Shown one piece after another: positions 26,394 to 35,694 of a stretch of DNA of 64,000 nt. Origin of the DNA: Spirochaetia bacterium (GTDB lineage Bacteria > Spirochaetota > Spirochaetia > Treponematales > Treponemataceae); the NCBI GenBank assembly GCA_900769975.1, contig CAAGIR010000162.1:1-64000 (forward strand), read 5' to 3'. How positions within the stretch are numbered: the stretch's first letter is position 1; each line of letters starts with the position of its first letter. The notes under the pieces were generated by a model. That model did no database searches, had not been told where the DNA came from, and worked only from the letters and a program-made list of their open reading frames with translations. A program made the translations under genes and the position numbers.

Positions 26394-27734
26394 ATGGATC
26401 AGAATGTCTTGAAAGATTCAGTACCACCACACAGTATAGAAGCGGAACAGGCGGTTTTAGGCTCTTTACTTTTAGATTGGAATAATGCAATTGCGAATGT
26501 TGTGTCTTATCTGCGACCTGACAGGTTTTATTCAATTCAACATCAATTAATTTTTGATGCAATGCTTAAATTATTTAATCAAAATAAAATATGCGATACA
26601 CTTTCGCTTTCTAATCAACTTTCAATAGATGATAATCTGGAAAAAGCTGGTGGAAATGCATATTTAGCTTCCTTAACAGATACAGTTCCTTCTTCTGCAA
26701 ATATTGAATATTATGCAAAAATTGTAATGGATAGAGCAACACGTCGAGATTTAATAAGAGCATCATCGGAAATAAAGTCATCTGCCTTTGATTTACAAAA
26801 AGAAAGTACAACTCTTTTGGACGGAGCTGAACAGAAAATATTTTCTATTGCTGAAAGATTTGATAATTCTCAGATTTATGATGCCAAATTAATCATGATG
26901 AAAGAAATTGAACTTGTTCAGGCACGATGTGACAGCAAAAATCAATTTACTGGTGTGCCTTCTGGTTTTGCAAAACTGGACAAATATACATCAGGATTTC
27001 AAAAATCTGAATTAATAATTATTGGTGCAAGACCTTCAATTGGTAAAACTGCACTTGCTCTTTCCATGATTCAGAATATTGCCTGTGAAAAACATATTCC
27101 ATGCGGTTTTTTTTCTCTGGAAATGGCTTATGAGTCTATAGGTATGCGTTTGCTTGCACAGGAATCAAGAATTTCAATGCAAAAAATAAAATCTGGCATG
27201 ATGCGTTATGAAGATATCATCAAAGTTCAGGATGCAGCTGGCAGATGGTATGAAGCACCTTTATATGTTGTAGATACACCGAACATGAGACTTATGGATT
27301 TGAAAGCCATGGCTCGAAGAATGGTGATGAATCAAAAAGTTGAAATTATTTTCATTGATTATATTGGTTTGATTACAACAGAAGATCCATCTGCACCAGT
27401 TTTTGAACAGGTTTCTGAAATCTCAAAATCATTAAAAGCACTTGCACGAGAACTCGCCATTCCGATTGTGGCGTTGTGTCAGGTTGCCAGAGATGCAGAA
27501 GGACAAAAACCAAATCTTGCTCAGTTAAGAGGTTCTGGTTCAATTGAACAGGATGCCGACGTCGTAATGTTTTTACATCGTGAGCGTTTAAAGGAAGAAT
27601 TAAAAGGACAAAATGCTTCACAGGAAGCAGAATTAATTCTTGCTAAACAACGAAACGGTGCTACGGGCGAAATAAATATTCTGTTTATCCCAACTTACAG
27701 TAAATTTGAATCCAAAGTTGATGATGACGAATAA
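26394..27734 (+). CDS. dnaB: Replicative DNA helicase DnaB
   Basis: This 446-residue hexameric helicase unwinds DNA at the replication fork. The N-terminal helical domain begins P-H-S-I-E-A-E-Q-A-V-L-G-S-L-L. The Walker A is G-A-R-P-S-I-G-K-T-A and the Walker B region is I-I-F-I-D-Y-I-G-L-I. Motif H4 follows with R-G-S-G-S-I-E-Q-D-A-D. The length is standard and no intein is present. AAGGAAG precedes the ATG. Confidence 0.97.
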   Translation: MDQNVLKDSVPPHSIEAEQAVLGSLLLDWNNAIANVVSYLRPDRFYSIQHQLIFDAMLKLFNQNKICDTLSLSNQLSIDDNLEKAGGNAYLASLTDTVPSSANIEYYAKIVMDRATRRDLIRASSEIKSSAFDLQKESTTLLDGAEQKIFSIAERFDNSQIYDAKLIMMKEIELVQARCDSKNQFTGVPSGFAKLDKYTSGFQKSELIIIGARPSIGKTALALSMIQNIACEKHIPCGFFSLEMAYESIGMRLLAQESRISMQKIKSGMMRYEDIIKVQDAAGRWYEAPLYVVDTPNMRLMDLKAMARRMVMNQKVEIIFIDYIGLITTEDPSAPVFEQVSEISKSLKALARELAIPIVALCQVARDAEGQKPNLAQLRGSGSIEQDADVVMFLHRERLKEELKGQNASQEAELILAKQRNGATGEINILFIPTYSKFESKVDDDE

Positions 27735-27745
27735 TTTTTGTTGAT

Positions 27746-29371
27746 TTATTGTAAATTTGTTTTATCCAGAACTGAAAGTTTACCAGTTGAATCTGTAACT
27801 ACTATTCCGCTTTCTGTAATAGTGATTGGAGTACAACCTAAAACCTGCAGTTTTGATTTTTGCATTAAAGACAATTCGCTATTAAATTTTGCCACGTAAT
27901 TTTTTCCGTCTTCATTTGTAACGCAATAAAATTCTCCGTTGTCTTCTACTAAAACTGATTGTGCCGCAATTGTATAATCAGATTCACCAGTAATTTCCAT
28001 AGTTTCTTTATCTATTGAAACGAGTTTAATTGTGCCGTTTCCTGATTCTTCTCCAGCGATTGCAATGAAATTGTTTCCAGAATTATAAACAGTTCTGTTT
28101 CTAATTACTTGAACAGGGGAATTTTTGATAACTTCACCAGTTTCTTTATTGAATTTAACAAGTTTTGAAAGCAAATTTGTTTCATCTGTGATAATAATTG
28201 CATATTCTACAGGCATTTTTGACTGCTGTGCTATTTTTTGCTGAACTTCATTCTGATCTTTTGCAATTTCCTTGCGTTCAGACTGTGCTTCTGTTTGTTT
28301 TTTATCTGCAATTGTCTGCTGTTCTTTTGCTTCCTGTTTTGCTTCCTGTGCTTTTTCTTCCTGCTGCTGTTGTTTCTGTTCCTGTTCTTCTAATTCATTT
28401 TGTTTTTCCTGAGCATTGTTTTCTGCTTCTTCAGCTTTTTTTGCAGCATCTTCGGCTTCTTTCTGAGCCTGTTTGTCATCTGGATTTTTTTCTGCTTCAG
28501 CCTGTTTTTCCTGAGCTTCTTTTTTTGCAGTTTCAGCCTGTTGCTTTGCTTCTTTTGCTTCCTGTTTCAGTTCCTGAGTTTTTTCTTTTTCTTCTTCAGC
28601 TTTTTTCTGTTCTGTAACGGCATTTTTTTGAGCATTCTGTGCTTTTTCAGATGCATTTTCTGCTTCACGTTCTTTTATATCAACCATATTTTTTCTAGAT
28701 TCAACATTTTTATCATCATCTTCTTTCATTGAACTGACAACTTTTGAATCACTGATAACCGAAGTATCTACTGTGGAAATGCCGACATCATTAACATCAA
28801 ACAATGGAATGACAATTTCTGAAGCACCAGCCCAATCTTTATAATTTACGGAAAGTCCGCAGTTTTTATCTGAAAGGTTTGACGTTACTATGTCTTTATA
28901 TTTATTTTTGAAAGATTCTATATCACCACGATATACTGCATTGTAAACTGTAATGAAAACAGCAAGGGTATCAGCATCTTCTGTTGAATAATTATATGCT
29001 GTAGTAAGGTATGCTGAAATAATTCTTCTAAGGTTTGTAATGTGGTCAACTGTTGCATTTTTTCCTATCAAAATAATATCTGCATCCAGTTTATCTTTTT
29101 GATTTTGATCTACTGCATGAATTACATAATATTTATCTGTATTACCATCTTTTACAAATTCTGTAGCTTTTCCTGCAACATTTTTAGCCAAATCAGAACC
29201 AATTCCTTTTATAGCACTGACTGAATCAATAACTTTGTGCGGTCCGGTGTAATTGATGAATTCTATTGTAACATTTGAAATATTCTGAAGTTCTGTTTTT
29301 GAAACTTCCAAAGAAAATATACTAACTGTAAAAATAATAAAACTTGCAAATAAAAGTGTAATCTTTTTCAT
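27746..29371 (-). CDS. P83/100-family antigen
   Basis: This protein of about 541 residues matches the layout of the spirochaetal P83/100 antigens. It has a signal peptide (residues 1-18), an N-terminal globular domain (about 20-215), a long Glu/Lys/Gln/Ala coiled coil (about 245-385), and a C-terminal domain of propeller-like repeats (Y-A-I-I-I-T-D-E-T-N onward). It is expected in the periplasm or outer envelope; its function is unknown. The ATG at 29371 follows AAGGAT. The frame upstream to 29401 is unlikely. The gene is convergent with dnaB, with 11 nt between them. Confidence 0.85.
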   Translation of the reverse strand: MKKITLLFASFIIFTVSIFSLEVSKTELQNISNVTIEFINYTGPHKVIDSVSAIKGIGSDLAKNVAGKATEFVKDGNTDKYYVIHAVDQNQKDKLDADIILIGKNATVDHITNLRRIISAYLTTAYNYSTEDADTLAVFITVYNAVYRGDIESFKNKYKDIVTSNLSDKNCGLSVNYKDWAGASEIVIPLFDVNDVGISTVDTSVISDSKVVSSMKEDDDKNVESRKNMVDIKEREAENASEKAQNAQKNAVTEQKKAEEEKEKTQELKQEAKEAKQQAETAKKEAQEKQAEAEKNPDDKQAQKEAEDAAKKAEEAENNAQEKQNELEEQEQKQQQQEEKAQEAKQEAKEQQTIADKKQTEAQSERKEIAKDQNEVQQKIAQQSKMPVEYAIIITDETNLLSKLVKFNKETGEVIKNSPVQVIRNRTVYNSGNNFIAIAGEESGNGTIKLVSIDKETMEITGESDYTIAAQSVLVEDNGEFYCVTNEDGKNYVAKFNSELSLMQKSKLQVLGCTPITITESGIVVTDSTGKLSVLDKTNLQ

Positions 29372-29481
29372 AAAAATATCCTTATTATTATATTTTAACA
29401 TATAAGTTCTGTTTTTTCCATTAAAAAAACGAAAAATCTATAAATAAATAAGCAATTTTGACTGGAAAATGTAATCAGTTT

Positions 29482-31218
29482 TTATAAATCTGAATCAATA
29501 ATCCTTTTAAGTACTTGGCGTGAATAATCACGATTAACTGAGGAAAACTGTGGATACATGAATTTTTTTAAGATTTCCTTTCCTTTTGAATTATATGCTG
29601 GTAGTCCCATGAAAATGCAGATAGAATAAACACTGTCACATATTGCATTTATTAAAACTGTGTCTTTTGGATTGACTTTTTCTGAAACTATTTCCAGTGA
29701 AATCAAAAGTTTTTCGTCAGGGTCATATCCGTTTTGTATAATTCCATTTAAAAGTGCTTGCAAAAAAGATTTGTTAGTTTCTTTGGAAATGATATTCGCT
29801 GCAAGATTAATTGTATTTGAATTTCCAAATAGCAGAAGTTGATTTAAGATTTTTTCAAAACCAACAGAATCTTTTTGAAAAATTGAAAGCTGACTTCTTG
29901 TGCCAAAATTTGATTCATTTAAATGTTTTATATACATATTCATAATTGACATTACTTGTGAAATCCATACGGCTTCGTTTTCTGCATAATTTCCTTTTTG
30001 TAAACATTCAATTCGCTGGGGTGCAGTGAGTGTTTCATCAAAATGTGAAGAATAAAGAACATCAAACTGACTGTCTGTAACTGTGAAATAATTACTGTAA
30101 TCTTTTTTTTCTTTGTTGGAAATGTTTTTATCGTAAATATGATATGCGTCCATACTCCAGTCTTTATAGAAAAAAATCAGATAGTTGTTATGTGTCAAAG
30201 TTACATAATTCCATTTTTTTTGGTCAGGATTTTTTGCATACCAGACAAGCTGTCCATCTTCATTATAAATGCATGAATTTTTATCATCACAAATGAAACA
30301 ATAATCATTGTTAACTGCAAAATTTATGATATTGGCTGGATTTATAATATCGCAGTATAAACTAAAATCAAAATTACCTTTTTTTGCATTAATTTTATTT
30401 ACAATTGTCGTTTTTTTTCCCTGTTTTTGAATAAGAAATACTTTATCCGAATTACTGGAAACTGCAAAATTTAGTGGAGTTAAATCGCCATTGTTTTTTA
30501 AAACCCATTTATTTTTTGATAGATTTTTTTCAAGCGAAAATAGTCCCGTTGTGTTATCATTAAAAATCAGACAAATGCCTTCGCTGCACGTATATGCTTT
30601 TATGACTGTTCCCGAAAAAATGATTTCTTCTATTATTTTACCAAAAGGAGATATGCGAAGTCCAGATGTTTTTCCTTCTGTTTCCTGCTGAAAAATAATA
30701 ATGGAACCGTCTGGAAGTTCCTGTAAAGGAAGCTGTTTATTTTTTTTTGTCTGTATCTGCCACTTTTGAATACCGTTTAGACCGTAACATTCAATCATAT
30801 CTTCTGAATAAATGAAAAATCTGCCGTCACGTCCTTGAAGCGGAGATCCTAGCGGTGAAAAATTCAAATTTTTCGTCCATATAATTGAACCGCTTGGATT
30901 ATACAAAGTTAATTTTTTATTTTGTTTGTCTGTCAAAAGAATAAAATCTTCATAAAGGCATGTTAATTCCAGATTTTTTGATTTCTGAATGTTTTTTTCC
31001 CACAGTAATGTTCCGCTGTTTGTAAAGCTTTGAATGTTCTTTGCATCAGTAACTATACAAAATCCATAAGAAGTAATTACTGGCTCACAAACAACAGAAC
31101 CTGTAAGCACATTTGACCAGGATGTGTTCAGATTATTTAACTGTTCCTGACTATAAGCAAAAAAAACAGAAAGAAAACAATACGTAAATGCAATTATTTT
31201 TTTTAATTTTTTTTTCAT
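29482..31218 (-). CDS. Exported PQQ-like beta-propeller protein
   Basis: This protein of about 578 residues has a signal peptide (basic M-K-K-K start, hydrophobic to F-F-A-Y-S-Q). Residues about 35-340 hold WD/PQQ-like blades with repeating G-x-x-x-W motifs, such as S-G-T-L-L-W-E-K, S-G-S-I-I-W-T-K and D-G-Q-L-V-W-Y. The C-terminal third is helical. The start is at 31218, one base after the stop of the methyltransferase gene upstream, suggesting coupled translation. A related type of protein assists outer-membrane protein assembly in other bacteria, but that role is not shown. Confidence 0.78.
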   Translation of the reverse strand: MKKKLKKIIAFTYCFLSVFFAYSQEQLNNLNTSWSNVLTGSVVCEPVITSYGFCIVTDAKNIQSFTNSGTLLWEKNIQKSKNLELTCLYEDFILLTDKQNKKLTLYNPSGSIIWTKNLNFSPLGSPLQGRDGRFFIYSEDMIECYGLNGIQKWQIQTKKNKQLPLQELPDGSIIIFQQETEGKTSGLRISPFGKIIEEIIFSGTVIKAYTCSEGICLIFNDNTTGLFSLEKNLSKNKWVLKNNGDLTPLNFAVSSNSDKVFLIQKQGKKTTIVNKINAKKGNFDFSLYCDIINPANIINFAVNNDYCFICDDKNSCIYNEDGQLVWYAKNPDQKKWNYVTLTHNNYLIFFYKDWSMDAYHIYDKNISNKEKKDYSNYFTVTDSQFDVLYSSHFDETLTAPQRIECLQKGNYAENEAVWISQVMSIMNMYIKHLNESNFGTRSQLSIFQKDSVGFEKILNQLLLFGNSNTINLAANIISKETNKSFLQALLNGIIQNGYDPDEKLLISLEIVSEKVNPKDTVLINAICDSVYSICIFMGLPAYNSKGKEILKKFMYPQFSSVNRDYSRQVLKRIIDSDL

Positions 31219-31219
31219 T

Positions 31220-32419
31220 TTATTTTGTAAATACGGCAAGACTTTCTATATGACTTGTATTTGGATAAAAATCTAGAAGATACATTTTTTTCATTATATA
31301 TCCTGCATTTATAAGTTTGTTACAATCACGTGCATGAGTTGAAGGATCGCAGGACATGGAAATAATTTTTTTTATTCCAGATTTACATAAATAATTGCAA
31401 ACTTCATTTTCCATTCCAGAACGAGGAGGGTCAATCACGCATGCATCAAAAGTTCCGCACGATTCAGCACAGTTTTTTACCCACGAAGCTCCGCTTAAAC
31501 CAAAACTCGTATGTTTTTTTCCGCAAAGATTTTGTTCAGCATAAACAAGAGCATCTCTATTATGTTCAACAAGGACGACATTTTTATATTTATCAGTTAA
31601 AAAGGTAGAAATGGAACCGCAACCAGCGTACATATCCAAAATATTGTTTCCTTCTTCAAGATTTTCGCAAATAAGGTTTAATACTTTTTCGAAAACAAAA
31701 AGATTTGACTGAAAAAATCCCCTTACATCAAAAGTTATATCTTTATTATTTAATGTTACGGTAACTGAATTTTCAGGAGAAATAAATGAGCCTGCAAAAT
31801 GAACATTCTTTTTTACTTTCTGTTTTTTACCTTTTTTTTTAATAAAATCATCTTTTTGTTTTTTTTCTTCTATAGATGTTTTTGTATTTTGTTCCTGTGA
31901 AAATGCACTGCCAAAAAGGTGGACTCTGCCAGAAGGACGAATATCAGCAGGATTTGTTTGAAGATAATCATTAATTTTATTTTCTGCACAATAGCAACTA
32001 TCAACTGGAATTATTATGTTTGAATTACGTTCGGAAAGTCCGCCGTTATTTAATTGAAAACGACATCTGTAATGAGAAGATGGTCCGTCTATAACTTGAA
32101 GTTTATCTGATAAATCAATTCCCTGCTGTTCAAAAAGATCTTGCAAAATCTGTTTACGCAAAACAACCTGATATTCACTATCAATATGAAGTAAATTGCA
32201 GCCACCACATTGTTTGTAATATTTACATTGCGGTTCAACACGTTTTTCTGAAGGAACAAGAATTTTTTGTATTTTTGCTATATCATAATCTCTAAATGAT
32301 TTTTCTATTGAAACTTCGAGTTTTTCCCCAGGAATTGCATACGGAATAAAAACTTTTTTTCCTTCATTTTTTCCCAAAGAATTTCCTCCAAAAACGATTT
32401 TTTCTGCTATAATATCCAT
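31220..32419 (-). CDS. RNA (uracil-5-)-methyltransferase, TrmA/RlmCD family
   Basis: This 399-residue enzyme has an N-terminal TRAM-like RNA-binding domain and an Fe-S motif (C-K-Y-Y-K-Q-C-G-G-C plus D-S-C-Y-C). It then has a SAM domain with D-M-Y-A-G-C-G-S-I-S, and the catalytic nucleophile Cys in S-C-D-P-S-T-H-A-R-D. Between the Fe-S and methyltransferase parts (about residues 180-210) is a Lys-rich low-complexity insert. RlmD-type 23S rRNA methylation is likely, but the exact uracil is not resolved. Confidence 0.88.
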   Translation of the reverse strand: MDIIAEKIVFGGNSLGKNEGKKVFIPYAIPGEKLEVSIEKSFRDYDIAKIQKILVPSEKRVEPQCKYYKQCGGCNLLHIDSEYQVVLRKQILQDLFEQQGIDLSDKLQVIDGPSSHYRCRFQLNNGGLSERNSNIIIPVDSCYCAENKINDYLQTNPADIRPSGRVHLFGSAFSQEQNTKTSIEEKKQKDDFIKKKGKKQKVKKNVHFAGSFISPENSVTVTLNNKDITFDVRGFFQSNLFVFEKVLNLICENLEEGNNILDMYAGCGSISTFLTDKYKNVVLVEHNRDALVYAEQNLCGKKHTSFGLSGASWVKNCAESCGTFDACVIDPPRSGMENEVCNYLCKSGIKKIISMSCDPSTHARDCNKLINAGYIMKKMYLLDFYPNTSHIESLAVFTK

Positions 32420-32523
32420 ATGTTTAATTTAACAAAATTAATGAAATTACACAATAAAATACTAGAAACATAACACTGAAATTATTATATTTATAGTATT
32501 TACATTTGGAAGGAGATGATTAT

Positions 32524-33468
32524 ATGATAGTAAAAAATTTTACTTTGAAAATGAATGATGGAATGGAGATATTTTTAAACAGATGGGAGCCAGATAATCC
32601 TGAAGATATAAAAGGCATTGTCCAGCTTCACCATGGAATTGCAGAACATTCCATGCGATATGACAGACTTGGTTCCGTACTTTCAGAAAATGGCTATGTT
32701 TTAAATGCATATGATATGCGGGGACATGGTAAAACTGTTGAAAATGCCCAGAAAAAAGGAAATGGTGTTGTAGCACAACTTGCAAAAAATGATGGTTTTT
32801 CAAGGGTAGTGGAAGATTTGTCATTTATCATCGATTCATATAAAAAAGATTTCCCTGATAAGAAAATAATTCTTTTAGGTCATTCATTTGGTTCTTTTGT
32901 ATCACAAGGATATATCGAAAAATATGGAAAAAATATAGACGGATGTATTTTATGCGGTACGTCTGGTCCACAAATTCCGATTGCCCAATTTGGAAGAATT
33001 ATTTGCGGTCTTGTAAAAGGAATCAAAGGTCCAGATGTTACAAGCAAATTTCTGACAAAAATGTTTTTCGGGCCATACAATAAGAGAATTGAAAATCCAA
33101 AAACAGCTGATGACTGGATTTCTTTAAATGAATTAAACCGAGAAATGTATGAAATGGATCAATGGTGCGGTTTTCCTCTGACAACATCATTCTTTTACGA
33201 CATTACTCAAGGGTTATGTACGATTCATAAATCAAAAAATATGAAAAATATACCTCAGGAATTGCCAGTTTATTTTATATATGGTGAAGAAGATCCTGTA
33301 GGTTCTTATGGAAAAACAATTCATAAACTTTTTGATATTTATCAGAAAAACGGAATGAAAGATGTTGAAATAAAGTCATATCCAAATGACCGTCATGAGA
33401 TTTTTAATGAAGATGACAAAGAAACAGTTGAAAATGATGTAATTACCTGGCTGAATAAGCATTGTTAA
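32524..33468 (+). CDS. Alpha/beta hydrolase, monoacylglycerol lipase/lysophospholipase type
   Basis: This protein of about 314 residues has the serine hydrolase fold: the oxyanion H-H-G, nucleophile S121 in L-L-G-H-S-F-G-S-F, an Asp in G-E-E-D-P-V-G and His in N-D-R-H-E-I-F. There is no signal peptide, so it is probably cytoplasmic. The start is set at 32524 because AAGGAG lies 8 nt upstream. The enclosing frame opens 18 nt earlier at an in-frame ATG inside that ribosome site. The natural ester substrate is unknown. Confidence 0.87.
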   Translation: MIVKNFTLKMNDGMEIFLNRWEPDNPEDIKGIVQLHHGIAEHSMRYDRLGSVLSENGYVLNAYDMRGHGKTVENAQKKGNGVVAQLAKNDGFSRVVEDLSFIIDSYKKDFPDKKIILLGHSFGSFVSQGYIEKYGKNIDGCILCGTSGPQIPIAQFGRIICGLVKGIKGPDVTSKFLTKMFFGPYNKRIENPKTADDWISLNELNREMYEMDQWCGFPLTTSFFYDITQGLCTIHKSKNMKNIPQELPVYFIYGEEDPVGSYGKTIHKLFDIYQKNGMKDVEIKSYPNDRHEIFNEDDKETVENDVITWLNKHC

Positions 33469-33484
33469 TACAAAAAACGTCCTT

Positions 33485-33534
33485 AATACAGATGAATGTC
33501 GGAAAGTGCATATTTTTGATTATTCGTCTGTATT
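33485..33534 (+). terminator. Hairpin terminator after the hydrolase
   Basis: AATACAGATGAAT (33485-33497) pairs with ATTCGTCTGTATT (33522-33534) over 13 bp with one wobble, around a 24-nt loop. A TTTT and a later T8 follow. The large loop makes efficiency uncertain. Confidence 0.6.
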
Positions 33535-33560
33535 TTGGAGAACATTTTTTTTAAACATAC

Positions 33561-33590
33561 TTGACTTTACTTTGCTTTTAAGACTATTAT
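33561..33590 (+). promoter_or_regulatory. pcnB promoter, leaderless arrangement
   Basis: TTGACT (33561-33566), an 18-nt spacer and TATTAT (33585-33590) are followed after only 7 nt by the GTG start. No ribosome site can exist upstream of such a start, so a leaderless mRNA is predicted. Confidence 0.6.
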
Positions 33591-33597
33591 TCAATAA

Positions 33598-34761
33598 GTG
33601 TTAATCAGATATGGTACAGATGGTAACGGCAAACTGATTAAAAAGGCTAATGTTTTTACACAGTCCGAACATTTAATATCAAATGATAATATTGATCCAG
33701 ATGCCCTTCAAATTATTCACAGACTAAGGGACGCTGGTTTTACAGCCTATATTGTTGGTGGTGCTGTAAGAGATTTAATAATAGGAAATAAACCTAAAGA
33801 TTTTGATATTGTTACAGATGCTACTCCATCTAGGATAAAAAAAATATTCCGAAATTCTCGTATAATCGGCAGACGGTTCAGACTTGTTCATGTTGTGTTT
33901 GGTTCAAAAATATTTGAAGTAAGTACATTCAGGTCAAATGCAGAAGGTTCTGTTGGAAATGATTTTGGAACTATCGATGAAGATGTTCAGCGCAGGGATT
34001 TTACTATAAATGCTTTGTATTACGATGCCATTTCCAATCAGGTTATTGATTATGTGGGTGGAATGCGTGATATAAAAAAACACATTTTGCGCCCCATAAT
34101 TCCTCTTGATAGAATTTTTGTAGAAGATCCGGTGAGAATGCTCCGTGCAATTAAATATTCTGCCACAACACATGCAAAAATTCCTTTTTCTTTACGTCAT
34201 AAAATCGTTACTTCTGCCGTTTTACTTTCTCAAATTTCCCCTTCAAGATTAACAGAAGAACTTTTAAAAATCATAAACAGCAGCTATGCCGATAAAATTA
34301 TTCAGGAAGCTCTTGATACAGAACTGTTTATTTATCTTCAGCCTGCTGCCACATCATTAATCTATGAAAATAAAACATTTGAAAAATCATATATGGAAAA
34401 TATGAAACAACTGGCATTATTAAATCAAAATGAACCTGATGCTAGGATGGGAAAAAAACTTACATTTATGATTAAAGATTTTGTTTTAACTTTAACAGAC
34501 TGGAAAAAAGAAGCAAATGACAGCCCGGTTTATTCAGAAATTTATGCCAAAACATGGACTGAATGCAGAAATTTTGTATTACCGATGAATCCTGTACGCA
34601 GAGAACTTGAATTTGCTGTAAAATCAATTTTAAATGAATTGGGAATAAACGGTATAACTAAACCAAAAAAAGAAAACCAACAGTCAAAGTCTTTATCTTC
34701 AAAAAAGAGAAAAAAGAAATCTTCAAATAAAAATGCAAACACTGCAAAAACTGGCGTTTAA
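33598..34761 (+). CDS. pcnB: Poly(A) polymerase / CCA-adding family nucleotidyltransferase
   Basis: This 387-residue class II nucleotidyltransferase has the G-G-A-V-R-D motif followed by catalytic D68 and D70 in K-P-K-D-F-D-I-V-T-D-A. A family R-R-D-F-T-I-N-A-L-Y segment and a C-terminal basic tail (K-K-R-K-K-K-S) follow. The layout fits PcnB, which adds 3' A tails, more than CCA enzymes, though the two are hard to separate. It starts with GTG directly after a promoter. Its end overlaps the convergent P-loop/Asp23 gene by 4 nt. Confidence 0.85.
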   Translation: MLIRYGTDGNGKLIKKANVFTQSEHLISNDNIDPDALQIIHRLRDAGFTAYIVGGAVRDLIIGNKPKDFDIVTDATPSRIKKIFRNSRIIGRRFRLVHVVFGSKIFEVSTFRSNAEGSVGNDFGTIDEDVQRRDFTINALYYDAISNQVIDYVGGMRDIKKHILRPIIPLDRIFVEDPVRMLRAIKYSATTHAKIPFSLRHKIVTSAVLLSQISPSRLTEELLKIINSSYADKIIQEALDTELFIYLQPAATSLIYENKTFEKSYMENMKQLALLNQNEPDARMGKKLTFMIKDFVLTLTDWKKEANDSPVYSEIYAKTWTECRNFVLPMNPVRRELEFAVKSILNELGINGITKPKKENQQSKSLSSKKRKKKSSNKNANTAKTGV

Positions 34762-35657
34762 TTTTCTTTTGTGCTGCTTGCAGGTTTGGAAATTTTATCG
34801 ATAACGATGCTGACTTCTTCTATTAAAATGCCTGTATACGATTCAATTTTATCTATTATATACTGCTGAAGTCTGTGAATTTTTCCTGTAAGTTGTGTTC
34901 CAAACGGTACGTCAATCAAAACAATCAGTCTGTAACCGCGTGAATCAGTTTTTATAGTGATTTTCTTTACTTTAACTTCAGGATCACATTCATTAACGCA
35001 GTGCATTGTCATTTGAGTGAGTGCTGCTTCTGATATTTCAACACGTCCTTTTTTGGAAAATTCTGGCTGAACAATTGATTTTTCTATCATCTTGCCGTTC
35101 GGATTTTTTGATTTTTTAAACAAAAATTTTCTTTGTGAAAAAAAGTCACGCATTGATGAACTTAAAATCTGAGGATAATTTTTTTTAACTTCAATAGTTG
35201 GAACTGGAATTACATGTTTTCCTTCAACCTGTCTTGATTTTACAGCTTTTTCAATTTCTTCTTTTGTTGCAATATCTTCTATATGAATTATTTTTTGTGG
35301 TTGCGGAAGCTGTAATCTCATGGCAATTTTTGACACCATTTTTTCGGAAGTTCCCAGCAGCAGTATTTTTTTGATATGTGTTTTTCGTAATACTTTTGCC
35401 ACAGAGTCACGATGGTCTTTATCATCAAAAAGGGCAACCCTTACTGCACCCATATATGTTTTTTCACGCTTAGCAGAACGGCCCGCAATTATTTTATCAT
35501 CTTGAATAAGAAGTCCGTCATCAATTATGGCATGAATTCCATATTCTTCAGCTAAAAGTTTTGAACGAAAAGATTTTCCTGTTCCGCTTTCTCCGACCAA
35601 CGCATAAACTTGAATATGTTTAAAACTATTTAAAAGATGTTCAATACTAAATTTCAT
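34758..35657 (-). CDS. Fusion of a P-loop ATPase with an Asp23-family domain
   Basis: This 299-residue protein has a Walker A loop G-E-S-G-T-G-K-S at residues 22-29 and a region resembling small kinases/ATPases up to about 165, with L-L-L-G-T-S preceding an R-rich stretch. From about 205 to the end it has the Asp23 (alkaline shock, DUF322) pattern, including V-E-I-S-E-A-A-L and the R-G-Y-R-L-I-V-L-I-D-V strand. No signal or membrane segment is present. The function is unknown. A TATAAT box lies 8 nt before the ATG. Confidence 0.75.
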   Translation of the reverse strand: MKFSIEHLLNSFKHIQVYALVGESGTGKSFRSKLLAEEYGIHAIIDDGLLIQDDKIIAGRSAKREKTYMGAVRVALFDDKDHRDSVAKVLRKTHIKKILLLGTSEKMVSKIAMRLQLPQPQKIIHIEDIATKEEIEKAVKSRQVEGKHVIPVPTIEVKKNYPQILSSSMRDFFSQRKFLFKKSKNPNGKMIEKSIVQPEFSKKGRVEISEAALTQMTMHCVNECDPEVKVKKITIKTDSRGYRLIVLIDVPFGTQLTGKIHRLQQYIIDKIESYTGILIEEVSIVIDKISKPASSTKEN

Positions 35658-35665
35658 ACTAATTT

Positions 35666-35694
35666 ATTATATATCTGTTTTTTGAATAGAACAA
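35666..35694 (-). promoter_or_regulatory. Promoter of the P-loop/Asp23 gene
   Basis: On the minus strand, TTGTTC (35694-35689), a 17-nt spacer and TATAAT (35671-35666) are followed after 8 nt by the ATG at 35657. The box overlaps the stop codon of the rluA-like gene. No Shine-Dalgarno site is present. Confidence 0.5.

Noticed and set aside
28198..28732. Long plus-strand frames opposite the P83/100 coiled coil
   Set aside because: They are antisense to a Lys/Glu/Gln-rich repeat region and read as leucine/phenylalanine-rich repeats, an expected shadow of that composition.
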